A stretch of 64,000 bases of DNA, taken from NCBI RefSeq assembly GCF_000003855.2, contig NW_003101662.1, positions 622,441-686,440 of the forward strand, given 5' to 3'. The DNA is from Blastomyces gilchristii SLH14081. Taxonomy: Eukaryota > Ascomycota > Eurotiomycetes > Onygenales > Ajellomycetaceae. Both the position numbers and the translations under genes were made by a program. Position 1 is the stretch's first letter; each line of letters opens with the position of its first letter. The notes below the pieces were generated by a model. That model saw only the letters and a program-made list of their open reading frames with translations. It had not been told where the DNA came from and ran no database searches. Positions 45,796 through 58,300 of the stretch are shown piece by piece.

Positions 45796-47213
45796 CTAAG
45801 ACAAATCAAGCACCACCCTTCCCTTAAGCTCCCCCCTTTCCATCTCCTTGAACACATCCGTTAGCGCATCCATTTTCTCCGTTCGGAAATGCACCTTGAT
45901 AATCCCCCGCGCCCCAAAGTCCATAGTCTCAATTGACTCCCGTTTAGTTCCCACTGCAGACCCAACAACGGACAGCTGCTTCCCGATAAGTAATGCAGGG
46001 AACGATGACCCGATTGGAAGGGGCTCGTTCTCTGGTATCCCAACACAGACTAGCACGCCGTTCATGCGAAGCAGATACATCCCCTGCGCATACGCAGCGT
46101 TCGAGGAGGTACAGACCAGAATGGCGTGGGCGCCAAGGCCGCCGGTGAGGGATCGGACGTGTTCCGCCAACTTGCCACCTTTGGGCTCGTTATCCGTGAA
46201 CTTGGTGATGTCGATGAAATGTTCCGCGCCAGATTCGAGCACGATGTCTTGCTTGCTGCCATGGTCGATGCCGATAATCCGGAGTCCTAGACCCCGGCTG
46301 CCGAGCTGACAGGCAATATGGCCGAGGCCACCTCCTGCGCCTGAAATAATGACCCAATCGCCCGGTTTGGCACGACTGCGCTTAAAGCCTGAATAGACGG
46401 TTACTCCGGCGCAGAGGAGGGGGGCGGCCAAGTCGGAGGGGAGAGAGTCTGGAATCGGAGTGACATAGCTTGCGGGTGACGTGATGTATTGCTGGAATGT
46501 GCCTGGAGCATAGTATCCAGACACTTTCGACTTCACGCAGCAGGCATCAACACCAGCGGCGCAAGGTTCTGTATGGGTGTCAATTGGAATTAGTATCTCA
46601 AGGTCGTGATAAGTGATTATGACGCGTGTGTAATTTATACACGATCAGTGGTGTGAGTGAGGTTTTGTAGAAGAAATATTATTACCACAGCTGCCGCAAG
46701 CATATTGTAACCACTTGACACCCACGCGATCTCCAAGCTTTACTCCTGAGCCCTCTGTGCCTGAACCAAGTTTGACAACCTTTCCAACGCCCTCATGACC
46801 ACCTACTTGGCCGGCTGGTGTTGGGTACGGGAGATTTTTCCACTGAGTGAATGTTAATACAAAGTGGGCAGGTGATCATGCAGGTGTTTTTTTTTTTAAG
46901 GGACATACGCTATTGGTCATGATTCCATAATCCGAGTGGCAGACTCCAGAGTGAGTCCTGATTTTTTAAAAATCACAAGTCAACATATTGTCCTATTGGG
47001 TATATGAGTCCAATAATGGAGAACAACAGAACAAATGTACAGTGCGACCCAATGAGAAATTCGACAAGTGGGAGCTTGAACATACAGATTAATCAGGACT
47101 TCTCCTGGACCAGGCTCAGGCACATCAACCGTCACGACTTTCGTTGAAACGGTTCCTGGGTTATCATAGACAGCGGCCTTGGCCTGTGTGGGAATGGCAA
47201 CTATTTCACCCAT
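45796..47213 (-). CDS. Zinc-dependent alcohol dehydrogenase (Adh1-like, NAD-type)
   Basis: Four exons, complement(join(45796..46568,46686..46842,46909..46957,47086..47213)), 368 residues, all joins in frame with GTATGT, GTATGT and GTAATA donors. Oxidises primary alcohols or reduces aldehydes with NAD(H) in the cytosol. Visible ligands of the catalytic zinc are Cys49 (SGVCHSD) and His75-Glu76 (GGHEGVG). The structural zinc site is C108, C111, C114 and C122 in CGSCEPCAAGVDACC. The cofactor domain has VIISGAGGGLGHIACQLGS, then IIGIDHG with an Asp at the end of beta-2, indicating NAD preference. ATG 47213 begins MGEIVAIPTQAKAAVYDNPG. Length and motifs match tetrameric fungal/yeast Adh1-type enzymes; the exact in vivo substrate is open. 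It is the last intact gene before the AT-rich block. Confidence 0.93.
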
Positions 47214-48885
47214 GGTTGATAGTTCAGGCACTATCTATTCTTATCTGTTTTATCTTGAGGTTGACTTTGGGGTTCAAAGGATGTGTATGTGAAACTCTGT
47301 AGCAAAGTTTGACTTAATTCCAGACCGTGGATATGGTGTATACGTTCTCATCACAGCTTTATACCATCGCTCGAGTCCCGAGTTACCGAAGAGAAGAGCG
47401 AGGAGATCCATATGCTGCCGCGGCAGAAAGAACCTAGGCTGGTTGGGCTTTGAGCAGTATCCTTTGTTTTCGAGCGCCACCTTCCCGCCTCAATAGTGAG
47501 GGGGATCTGCTGCCGGACCCTTTGATGCAGTAGTAAAACCACATTGAAGTTGATAAAGCCCAGTGATAACGATGGCTGACGAGACCATCTCCATCTTGAG
47601 AATCCAGTGACCGACACTACGGCCGAGGATTTGATTGCGACCGTATTCACAAAATCGTAGATGTAAGTAAATACCCCACACCAAACAACTGCGTGCCGAA
47701 AGTCAGTTTCTCGATTTTGCCAGATGGCTCGGCACGGAACTTACTTGCTCCACTGGCCTGAGAATGCGGGGAAATGGATACGAGAAGTAGGCATCAACAT
47801 AAGGCCCTGAACAGGATGCTCGGCTGCACACAGTTGCCGGATGGTTTCATTCAATAATGACTGTTGATTTATCCTCAGCAGCAGATGGGCAATTAACTAG
47901 TCACATGATCGTGGCTGCCCTAATTAGTTATATTTCCCCTGAGTTTGTTTGTCCCTGACTTCACCAGGTCAACGTACGCACATAACAAACAGCATCCACA
48001 CAAATACCCATTGGGAAATATTGATATCGAACCATTTTCCACGCAGTGTGTTCTATCCGCATTAACCGGGGATGCTTTGCAATTGACTAATTTTAGGGCT
48101 ATCGAAAGATCCGACCAAGAATGTCCCACCAAGAAGGGTGCTGGAAATCATCAAACACCTGGATCGAGAGCTGTCTTCGTTAGCCCTTTGTTGAATGCGG
48201 ATCGTATTCATAGCCTCACTTTGTCGTTCGACGATGCTCTTTCACTTGCCATGGACTCCTTGCAACCTGCCTGACCATTGTTTGCTCCCATGATGAATTT
48301 CTCCCATGCGAGATAGAAACGATCCAAAACAACCCAAACAACCCAAACAACGATCGCGTGGACTATTTTCAACCCTTCTTGGTGATTGACTACTACGTCA
48401 ACTGTTTCTCTGCATCCTGCATTCCATTTCTGACGTTGAGTACCGCCAGGCGGCCGCTAACCCCATGGCCACTGCTTCACTCTACACCGCTCCCTTCCGG
48501 TGAGCTTATCTGGTTTCTTCGCCTGGGTCAGAGTACGTGCTCGAAGTATCTTCCTTACGTGCAGTAAATCAAGCAAGCTTATACATCATGGAGGTTTACA
48601 TTGTTGGTGATTACTACACCTACCCTAGTCACGTGCCACCCCAACCTATTTAGTGTAACTCGCGTAGTTAGATTACAACATAACAACGTTATCCTCCAAG
48701 AGGTTATGAAGCCCTTCGCAAGCAATGAATAACCGCAATAACATGCCAACTACGTCTCCATGTATCGTTACACGTGCCTAGATGTTTTTTATTGATTAAT
48801 TGAACCCATGGTGAACCTGAGATCGGGTGGAAAGCCTGACTTAATGAAGGATTACATGCCAACACGTAGGAGAAGAAATCCACAA
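47214..48885. other. Intergenic region up to AT-rich boundary
   Basis: Promoter side of the alcohol dehydrogenase and then gene-free DNA of normal composition. Frames at 47351-47650 (minus) and 47945-48274 (plus) were read and rejected. The base composition changes abruptly at about 48850. I see no recognisable 5' LTR for the copia remnant in this stretch, although one would be expected close to 48700-48880. Confidence 0.55.
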
Positions 48886-49544
48886 ATGCCTGAAGCATAA
48901 GAAGAATTGAGTGTGGGTTTATCAACACCTGCAACAAACTGAAAAGTGACTGTCTCAGAGGCATTTGAGCCAGATAAAATCATCACAGAAGAACAGTCTG
49001 ATGAGTTCAATGTATACAAAGATCTGATTGAAGGTATCAGTGAGATGTCAGACAATACAGAGAGCTCAAATAACTGAAATGACAATAGCTCAGCAAGTGA
49101 GGAGACTTATATAAGGCTTGAAATTGCAAGACTTCAGTATGAGGTTGAGTGAATGAAGACCAGTAGAGGTGACTCTGCAGATAATGAGATGAGAGCAGAT
49201 CTAACAGAATATCTTCAATAAAAAGAGAAGATATCTGTTATAATGAAAGTTCTTGAAGAATTCAGAAGCTAAGTAAGACTTATCAAAAGATTAATAGTTC
49301 TCACTGAATTCATTAACTACTCAATGTGAAGAGAGAAAATTCTTTTAACTGCAGAACAGTCTGAAACTGATAATATTCTTGAAGATAATAATCTTGATAA
49401 GAATGTTATCATGAATATACAACATTTCTGAAAAGAACACAATCTTTAATTATACAATTATATATGATCTGCAATTGTCTCACAGATCAAGACTCATTTC
49501 ACTATACTTAAGAAATTCAAGTTATCTGCTTATACTCTATGAAC
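48886..49544 (+). pseudogene. Copia gag, N-terminal remnant
   Basis: A single frame from ATG 48886 is readable across the segment with seven TGA and four TAA interruptions. It gives an acidic N-terminus (SDEFNVYKDLIEGISEMSDN) and a helical stretch (YIRLEIARLQYEVE), ending in KKFKLSAYTL, which resembles the F-x-G-x-NY-x-x-W start of copia-type gag core. The segment stops where the hAT-like element begins. Assignment to gag is by position and this weak motif. Confidence 0.55.
49537..49544. other. 8-bp target site duplication, left copy
   Basis: CTATGAAC immediately precedes the terminal TAGACTGG. The partner at 55312-55319 is CTATAAAC; the single difference is G to A, as expected from the C-to-T type decay seen all over the block. 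Confidence 0.75.
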
Positions 49545-49566
49545 TAGACTGGCCGGTGAGACTATG
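49545..49566 (+). repeat. hAT-like terminal inverted repeat, left
   Basis: TAGACTGGCCGGTGAGACTATG; matches the reverse complement of the right end (55290-55311) over about 18 of 22 positions with small gaps. Confidence 0.7.
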
Positions 49567-52500
49567 AATTTCACATTTAGTCTCATTTGATCTGGTCTCA
49601 TACATTTCTTAGCATGAGTCTCATCAGAATCAAGTCTTAAAAAAATCTGAAAATGAATCATTTCTGAGAGAAATGATGTGAAAAATAATCAGATTTAATT
49701 CAAGAACAGTGAAATAAGAGTAATTTCTCAGAATAAACTGTGAAAAATAATCATTCTTTCAAAATCAGAATGAGACTGAGACTGAAGATTAAAATCAGTC
49801 TTATTCAGTTCATTCAGTGATTACTTATATAATCAGAATTTGATAATAATTATTGATAATACTTATAAAATAATTAAATATATTCTTGTATAAGTTTATT
49901 CTTTACTTTCTTATGAAAACTACACTTCTCTGATATACTGTAATCAGAGATATTAAACTATCTGATAATTTTATATTTTATAATCATGAGTTTCTTGATT
50001 GTTTCTTCTTATAATTATCTCTAATAATAGTGATAAATATCTTGACTTGAGTTGAACTTTCACTTCATTCTCATCTCTGTTAATGAAATTATCAGAATAT
50101 CATATATTATCAGTATAACAGTTGAATATATACTCTCAATAATTTTTCATAACTCTAGAATTAATTTAATATGTAAATTCATCAGATTATTTTAAAGATA
50201 GTAATTAAATTCAGTTTTATAAGTATATAGTTTTATCTGATTTTCAGTTATAATTAATGTATATAAGTTCTATTTCAAAGTTAGTATTATAGTTCTATAT
50301 AATATGAAGTATTATCAAAAATTATTACTTACTAGAGAATTATATTTCACTGTCTTTACATCTTAAACATCTACTTATTCAAATCTCTGATAGTTGATAT
50401 TATAGTAGTCTCAGACTAATTTAATATATAAGTCTTATTTCTTCTCTATTCAATCTTGAGAAGTGTAAATATTAACTTAATAAGAGAAATCTAGTAGAGC
50501 TGCTACAGTATAGTACTCTGTAAAAGATTGTTTAATTTTACTATAGTAATATATCAGTTTATCTCTTACAGTAATAATAGCCTGTACTATAGTATTATCT
50601 CAGACTGAATTTCTTTTTAAATGATTCAACTACTTCTCAAGATAAGTAAATAAACTATTATATACTTATCAGACTGACTGTAGTATTAATGTATAAGTAA
50701 TTGAGACTGTCTTTATTATTTTATAAAACTGAAATAGTAAATCAATCATATATTTCAACTGAGTTCACTTTATATTAGAAAGTTTTAATATCTGAATCTT
50801 TTTCTAATCAGAGTATTGTACTCAATAATCAATTATCTGATATAATTAAAGAGTCTGAATAGTTATCTTATATATTGAACTTTATTATATTCTAATATTC
50901 TGTATTATATTCAGTGATGTGACTGATTTGTTTATTTATTAAATATTATAAAATTATTATTATTATTTAGAGAAGATATAAATTGTATTAGTAATGTTTT
51001 AAATCTGTGATATTTAAATTATTAGTCAATCTATTTAAAATTAACAGTAGTATTATTAAAAAGTATTATCAAAAAGTAATATTAAAAAGTGTTATCAAAA
51101 AATATTATCTTTTATAAAGTGAATATAAAAGTTACTTAAGTAATTACTTTCATCTCATTCTTATCTTAAGAATCAGTCATCTTATTATTCTTCATCTCAA
51201 TGTTAAGATTCTTTATCAGTGTTTATATCACAAGTTAAATTATATGAGTAATACAGAAAATATGATCTTATTTATTATTTTAGAAATACAAAGTCAATTT
51301 TTGCTTCAAGCTCTTTATCATAGTGTAGTTATTCACAGTATTATCAGTTATAATTATAAGAAGACTGAGACTAATATCTCAATAGTTATTTTTAATTACA
51401 GTTATTAATATCTCTATTATATAATTCTCAGTATGACTACTAATCAATGATTTAAATTCAATTAATGTCTCTTAATAAGTTCAGTTCTTATCAATGTAAT
51501 AATATATAACTCTTATAAATGTAAGATTATTTATACTAGTTCATACATTCACTGTAAGAGATACTTTTCAATGATTCTTCAACTCTGATTCTAGATATTA
51601 TATATTAACTTTATAGTATATCTTGAGATTGAACTGAAGACAGAATCAATGTGAAATATGAAGATTTAAATTAAGTATTTGAAGAAGTGTTCAGAATTCA
51701 GGATTTTCAATTAATTAAAGAGAAAGATTCAGAGATATATATATATAAAATAATTATTCACAGAAGTTATCAGATGAGAGTTATGAAATCAGAGTACTGA
51801 TATATAGTCATTTTCACATGATTTTCTTTAAATTAGAAAGTTAGTATTATTAAAAATTATTATCTGATAGAGTAACTTATCAGCTCAGTAGTAATTTTCT
51901 AATTATTTTTCTTTTATTATCTGCATTCTGATGACTTCAGATGTTAAAAAATTTCTTTAGAGTTATGACTAGTTTATAATGAATATTTCTGAATGAAGTT
52001 ACAGTGATTATAGTAGAGAGATAACTCTTCAGTAATCTATAATATAATCTATTGATAATTATTTCATAGTTCATCTCAGTATTTATATTGAGTTTTTCAT
52101 AAATTTTATAATCTGAAATCAGATGTGAAGAATGAAGTGATTATTTATTATAATTGAAAGAGAGTATTCTGTGTTGAATTATAAATAATATAGACTTTGT
52201 GATTCACAGTGATTTCTTGAAGAGTTTATAAATCTTCAATAGAAGTAAAAGAAGTGAAAGAAGTGAATTCAGAAGATATAATAATAATTTAAGAAAGATA
52301 ATAATTTATTTTCAATAACTGATCACTGATGTGTGTAAGAAGAATTAATATAAGAGAAAATAATCTTATTTCTTAGCTTAGTTATAATTTTAGTACTAAC
52401 TCAGATTAGATATTATTAATATATAAAAATAAATAAACAATCTTAATTAATCTCTATCATATTTCTTGAAATATATTAATATTGTGAAAGAGAGTGTTAC

Positions 52501-52798
52501 TAAATTACATTATCAGATAATATTATTAAAAATATATTAATATTATAAATATCAATGTTGAAAAAATGTTGATACTTATATATTATAGTAATTTGTGAAT
52601 CATGATAGTTAAATATATATATATATATATATATTATTTCTGACTTGATTACAACTTGTACAATAATTTTTAAAAACTTAAAATTAATTTCAATTATTAA
52701 TAATTATGAACTTATAACTAACTAATATAAAAAGAAAAAAACTTTTTCTACTCATCATCTTTCTGCTCTTTCTCATTCTTCTTATCATTCTTTATAAT

Positions 52799-53530
52799 TT
52801 ACTTCTTATTCTTCTTCTTCTTCTTCTCCTTCTCATCTGAGATGATAATCATCTCAAAATCTCTCTTCACTATCTTCTCAGAAGAGGGTTTCTGCTGCTC
52901 TCTCTCAGCCAGATTAATCTGTATCTCAAAATCCTGCATTTTCTGATCTACTGCCTCAGGTTCCATCTCAGTAGTAAGTAGATTGACATGCTCAGAGAGC
53001 AGAACTGTCTTCTCAATATTCTGAATCATGAAGTACATTTAAGATCTGAACAAGGTCTTATTTCTCTTCTTCTCTATCAGCTTCTGCTAATCAATTAGAG
53101 AACAGAAGTATTATCAAAAATTGTTATCTCTTAATAAATAAAAAACTTATCAGTTTTAACTTCTTTATCTTCTACTTTAACACTCTCTCAATCTTCTTCT
53201 ACTGCTGCTTATTTATAGTAATACTCTTCTTATCTCTCTCTCTCTTTATCTTGATCTTAAATTATTCTCAGAACTTCTTCTGATCTTATTACTACTGTAT
53301 AAGACTCTTCACTATCTTCTTCTTTAATCTCTCACAGATGATGTTATCTGTATTATTTCTATACTTAGTTCAGTCTAAATCTATCAGAAGCATTACTTAA
53401 AATTATTATTATTCTACTCTCTTATAGAGTCTCTTCAAGACATTATAATATGTCTTATAATCTGTCTTCTCTCACTTAAACATCTTCTTCTTCTCTTTCT
53501 TCAATCTGTGATAATGCTCATGTGCCTGAA
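52799..53530 (-). pseudogene. Lys-rich coding remnant of the hAT-like element (family unresolved)
   Basis: The last 79 codons (52799-53038) are open and end in a Lys-rich tail (SDEKEKKKKKNKK) after a Glu/Gln-rich helical stretch (VLLSEHVNLLTTEMEPEAVD). Upstream in the same strand broken frames give KAHEHCHRLKREKKKMFK and YKTYYNILKRLYKRVE (clearer in copy 2, 60540-60660). It has the look of a DNA-binding or transposase accessory protein C-terminus, but no catalytic motif is seen. The same region is found in copy 2 at 60540-61270 on the plus strand, with TGA and TAA interruptions. Confidence 0.45.
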
Positions 53531-53625
53531 TAGTTCACAGAATCACAGAATATTTGAAGAAGAATGACATAATTGATTTCAGTGAGTGTTAAAGAGAAGT
53601 GAAGATAGAAGAGACAGTCAGAAAT

Positions 53626-53722
53626 GATATAATAATGATAATAATAATGATAATGATAATAATAATAATGATAGTAATAGTGATGATAATGATAATAATA
53701 ATGATAATAATAATGATGATGA
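53626..53722. repeat. (AAT)n/(GAT)n microsatellite within copy 1
   Basis: Imperfect ATA/ATG trinucleotide array; on the minus strand it reads as His/Tyr codons. The counterpart in copy 2 is 60349-60441, so the array predates the duplication. Confidence 0.85.
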
Positions 53723-53858
53723 AAGAGAGAGTGCATTGAAATATATTACTGACTTATTAAATATAAAGAGACTCAAAGAAAATATTAACAGCTTTCAGTA
53801 ATGTACAGAAACAGTTACAGTGTTGTATAGTAATATCATCTTCATTCAATACATGCAC

Positions 53859-54035
53859 TGTTGATATTCTTTGTATACAGTTATTATATAATCTATATCA
53901 GAGATATATACAGAAAACAGATCTTTGTTACTAGAATAAATGATTACAGTAATTCTCTGTTTTCATATTATAAAGATAAGTTATTCTTATTTCTTTCTTC
54001 TCTCTTTTCTCTTCTTCAATCAATCACTAATTTCA
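53859..54035 (+). mobile_element. LTR-like sequence nested in the hAT-like element
   Basis: A 177-bp stretch begins TGTTGATATTC and ends AATTTCA, the TG...CA ends typical of copia-type LTRs, with a TATATAATC-type promoter region inside and a CT-rich 3' part. Directly after it comes AGCTGGTATGAAAAC, part of which (TGGTAT) matches the usual copia initiator-tRNA primer site. A second LTR was not found. The same sequence in inverted orientation is at about 60034-60210 in copy 2. A 61-codon frame across it is open in both copies but is probably not coding. Confidence 0.4.
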
Positions 54036-54819
54036 AGCTGGTATGAAAACTATTAAAACACTCTCAGAAACTCTCAAATTGAAGAGTATAGACTAATCAA
54101 ATTTCAAATACAGAAGAAATTAAATTATCTTCTACAGATTCAATTATTCATCTTCTCTTAAATAAAACAGCAGTTGTGTTCTCTTCTCCTCTCAATCAAA
54201 TGAAACATGATCTGTGAAAAGTGAGTATCACATCAGATTATAATAATTAACACAGTCTCAGTACACAGAACTGTATATACACAGCACATACTGAACTGAG
54301 AGACTGTGTGAATTACAAATCAGCAGCAGCATTTCAGAAAGAGTTATACAGTATGAGAAAGTTACAACTCTCAGTTACATGCACAGAGAGTGAATCACTG
54401 CAGTAAGTGTATATACATTAAAGTAATACTTTTTAATAACACTCAGTCTCTGATATAATGAAAATAGAGTCTCTTCATGAGATCTGTTTTTATCAGAAGT
54501 CAGAGAATCTTATATTTCTCAAGATCATCTTTGTATACCTTGTTCATAAAATCAATGAGAGAAATCATTAATTTCAGTATTCTGTTCTTAATATTATTCA
54601 AATGACAGCAGAGTTCACTCTGACCACACTTTTTAAATGTATGTTTTCTAATTATTCACATTTATATAGATATATACTGATTATTTATTAGATAATATTA
54701 AGATAATGACTTATCACAGCTGTATTATTCTCACTGTGAGAGATATATAATTAATGATAAACATTGTAAAGACTCTGAGAAGTAAGTATTTTAAAGATAC
54801 TGTAGCTCTGTAATCTTGA

Positions 54820-54943
54820 TTTTTTTTTATTTTTATTTTTTATTTTTTTCTTTTTCTTTTATTTTTTTTTTTTGTTGTGATTTTTTCTTATTATTTTATT
54901 TTTTATTTTTTTATTATTTTTTATATTTTATATTTTTTTTTTA
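54820..54943. repeat. T-rich (TTTTTA)n tract in copy 1
   Basis: Almost pure T with single A/C/G breaks; mirrored by the A-rich tract at 59127-59250 in copy 2. Confidence 0.9.
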
Positions 54944-55289
54944 ATTAAAATGATATTAATTATGATCTGTGTTCAGAAAAGTAATAATATTTGATAACAC
55001 TCTCTATTGAATTTTCAACAAATAAGCACTATGTTATGATATTATGTAAGTGAGAAATGATTTCATAGTCTCATTTAATGCTATTTTCAATAATGAAATC
55101 AGAATGAAAATGTGACTAAGAATTCAAACATATTCTTTATCTGAGACTAGATTTTTATTTGAAAAGTGAATCTGAGACCTTTAATATCTGAAATAATGTG
55201 ATTTGAGATCAATGTAATGAATACAAATCATGATCAGAAGTAATGCTTTTAGACAATGTAATAACTGTAAAGTTTGATTCTGGTCTCAG

Positions 55290-55311
55290 ACATGGTCACA
55301 CGGTCAGTCTA
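55290..55311 (-). repeat. hAT-like terminal inverted repeat, right
   Basis: Reverse complement begins TAGACTGACCGTGTGACCAT. Followed directly by the target duplication CTATAAAC. Confidence 0.7.
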
Positions 55312-58300
55312 CTATAAACTATCATAGAGAATAACTTTTCTAAGAGGCCTGCTGTTCACAGAACCTGTCTGTTTGAGAAACTGATTAGCATGACTGCTAA
55401 GTCAAGAGACTCAGATCATGCTTTCATTGAATATCTGATTACTATAAGAACTGATTATATCTGTCTAGAATATAAGATTCTGAATGTCATGTTTTTCAAC
55501 AGACTGCTTACAGAAGTCAACAGAGATTAAGTCTCATTCATAAGAAATCAAATGAATCAAATTGACAAAGATAATACTCAACTCTTAGAGAATGATTTTA
55601 TAAGCCTGTGCTGTGATATTCTTTTATGACTCTTTGCTGTGAATGAAGCAAATACTGATATGTCTAGAAATCCTATCAATAACATGCAAGATAAGAATAA
55701 GAAAGACAAGAATAAAGAGAAAGACAATGACAAGAACAAGAACACTGAATTCAAACCTGAATGTAGAGGTAATGACATGAGAACCTGCTATCATTGTCAA
55801 AAGATTGATCATATTCAGACTGACTATTGAAAGAAATACTCTGAGAAACATTCTTCAAACTTCAATACAAATAGAAATAAGAATAAAGACAAGAATGCAG
55901 AGAATACAGATACTGCTTCTATTCACAATATCATGAAGCAAGTATTTTACATCAAAGAAAAGGCCTATGTGAGTGATCAGACAGAAAAAGATATCTGAAT
56001 TCTAGACTCTGAATTGAGCACTCATATCACATCTCACAGAGATCTTGTTGTGACAAAACCTCAGAAGATGAAAGTAATGTTGAAAATAGCAGACAGAACA
56101 GTAGTCCTCACTGCAGCTACAGAAGATATAAAGATTTCAGTGAAAGAGATGAATATACTGTTAAATGATATTCACTATGTTCTGAAGTTAGAAGTGAACC
56201 TCATGAGTATGAATAAGCTTGTATGTCAGAGTTATATCTATAAGCAGTTGACATATGAGAATAATTATACTATATTGATTATGTCTCCTGACCGCATGTT
56301 CTCATTTACAGCAAGATTAAATGAGAATGATATCTATGAGATAGAAAGGCCAGTTATATACAGAGACTTGATTCAGTTTGCTATACTCAATGATGATTTT
56401 GAACCTGTAAACATATTACAGATGAAAGATGACACAATATTAACACTATCTGAAAGAAATGATACAAAGATTATAGAACTTACAATGATACAATGACATT
56501 AAAAGCTAGAATATCTGAATCTCACAGATATCACAAAAATAGTAGCAGATTCATGACTAGAAATGAGAATAAAAAGTGACAGAGCTTTGTCATTCTGTAA
56601 GACCTGTGTACAGATAAAAATGACATGTTCAATCTTCATATCTATAACATAAGCTATCAAGCTGGCAATGAGATTCTTCATCAATCTGACAGAAAGTGAA
56701 AAAACACTTTTCAACAGAAATAACACTCTCACTAGAGAGAGTGCAAGCTACTGATTAAGTATAATGAATAATATAACTCATTATAGATGAGTAATTCTTA
56801 TGATGAGAAAGAAAGAATCTACTGCAAGATTAATGAATTTCATCACAGATATTGAGATAACTACACAATGTCAAGTTGAAACTCTACACTGAAATGATGA
56901 AGAAGAGTTCAAAAGTCAAGAACTTAAGATCTACTGTCAGAGCAAAGAAATAGCATATGAAATGACTACATCTGACACATCACAATTGAATGACTCAGCA
57001 GAACATGTGAATCAAATAGTTACAGAAAAGACATGAAGTCTACTATTTAATAGTGAATTAGAAAGAGAACTTTGAAGTGAAGCAATACAAGTCATGATTA
57101 TAATGATTAACACATTCTCAATATTAACAAAGATATTTGAATGTAAGAAAGAAACATCACTTACATCTTTTAAAGCTTGAACTGAAGTGCAATCTTCTGT
57201 TCATTGAATACAGAGATAAGAGTGTAAGGTCTATAAGAAGAATTTGAAAGTGTCAAATAAGCTCACAGATAGAATTGACAGCAAGGAATAACAGCTGGTT
57301 GAATATCAAGAATTACATCAATATCATGTGTGAAATTCTGTTGCACATCATCTTGAGATTGCATGAGATGTTATATTTGATGAAGCTCTTGACATGAGTG
57401 CAAACACATCTGTAAATACAGTGAGAGAATTCAATGAATTGCCTAATAAATTAAATATTCTGAATGCTAGAGAGGGATGATAACACTGCCTTCTAAGAAG
57501 ACTTATAAAGAAAAAGCCAGATGTTTTGAAGATGATTGTTAATAAGAACTTAGAGAGTGTAATTGATTCAATCTATCTTCTAGATGATAAGACACAGCTT
57601 GTCATGAATAAAGAGTCTGAAGACTCTGTTAATGAGAATAATTCTGTTCTAAGTGTTCTGACAGATTGATCAACTACACTGACAGAAGTCAAGAGAAGCT
57701 CAGACTGAGACTATTAACATGAGGCAATGAAAAAGAAGATTAAGATATTTGAACAGAAGAAGATATATATTATTGTTGAGAAGGCTCTGAAAATGAATAT
57801 TCTTACAGATAAGTGAGTATATGATCAGAAATTCAATAATAAGAGAGAAATCATTCACTTTAAAGCTCACTGAGTGATTAGAGAGTTCTTGTAACAGCAG
57901 AGTATTCATTATACAAGATTGTATACTGCAGTGGTATCAGGGCCTACATCACACAGTCTATTCACTATATCAACTGTTAAAGAATGAAAGGTCAAATTGA
58001 TTGACTATGTATTCACATTTTTGAATGACATACTACCACAGAATGAGATGATCTATATGCAACTGCTTACAGGTGTTAAGCATGACAGAGAGAGCTTGAT
58101 GAGATTACTTCATCAGAGTCTATATGAAATGAAGCAAGTCACAAGAGTATGATATTTCCTCACAACAGAGCATCTGACTACATTGAAATTCAAGATATTA
58201 TCTTATGACAGTGGATTTCTATATCACTCTGTTCACAAGATCTATCTAACATTGCATGTCAATGATTGTCAGGTGATGAGACCTCAAGAACAGCAATTAG

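Larger units (their letters stand above)
50309..55000. repeat. Dispersed 20-bp semi-palindromic motif in hAT-like copy 1
   Basis: Consensus GTRTTATCAAAAATTATTAC or close variants occur at 50309-50328, 51063-51109 (two overlapping), 51843-51863, 52494-52514 and 53108-53128, and in reverse orientation at 54423-54442 and 54981-55000. The halves are near inverted repeats (GTRTTATC / GATAATAC). Mirrored counterparts are present in copy 2, e.g. 59627-59646 and 59069-59088. I did not find it in the copia segments or in the gene-rich part. Confidence 0.6.
49545..55311. mobile_element. hAT-superfamily-like DNA transposon, copy 1 (complete, 5.77 kb, decayed)
   Basis: Left end reads TAGACTGGCCGGTGAGACTA; the right end, reverse-complemented, reads TAGACTGACCGTGTGACCAT. 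The element is flanked by an 8-bp near-identical duplication. TAG/CAG-initial short TIRs plus 8-bp duplications define the hAT superfamily; KDZ-type elements also make 8-bp duplications and are an alternative. Both ends also carry subterminal TGGTCTCA/GAGTCTCA words. No intact transposase is left, and I could not find the hAT dimerisation motif by eye. A Lys-rich coding remnant is at 52799-53530 (minus), an LTR-like insert at 53859-54035 and a recurring 20-bp motif throughout. An inverted copy is at 58757-64000. Confidence 0.7.

Noticed and set aside
47351..47650. 99-codon minus-strand frame upstream of the alcohol dehydrogenase
   Set aside because: No similarity to any family I know and it lies in the presumed promoter.
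53518..53736. His/Tyr-rich peptide frame (and its counterpart at 60333-60551)
   Set aside because: It is translation of a trinucleotide microsatellite; frames differ between the two copies only by repeat slippage.
53861..54046. 61-codon frame open in both hAT-like copies
   Set aside because: It lies within the LTR-like sequence, is short and AT-driven, and has no recognisable content.
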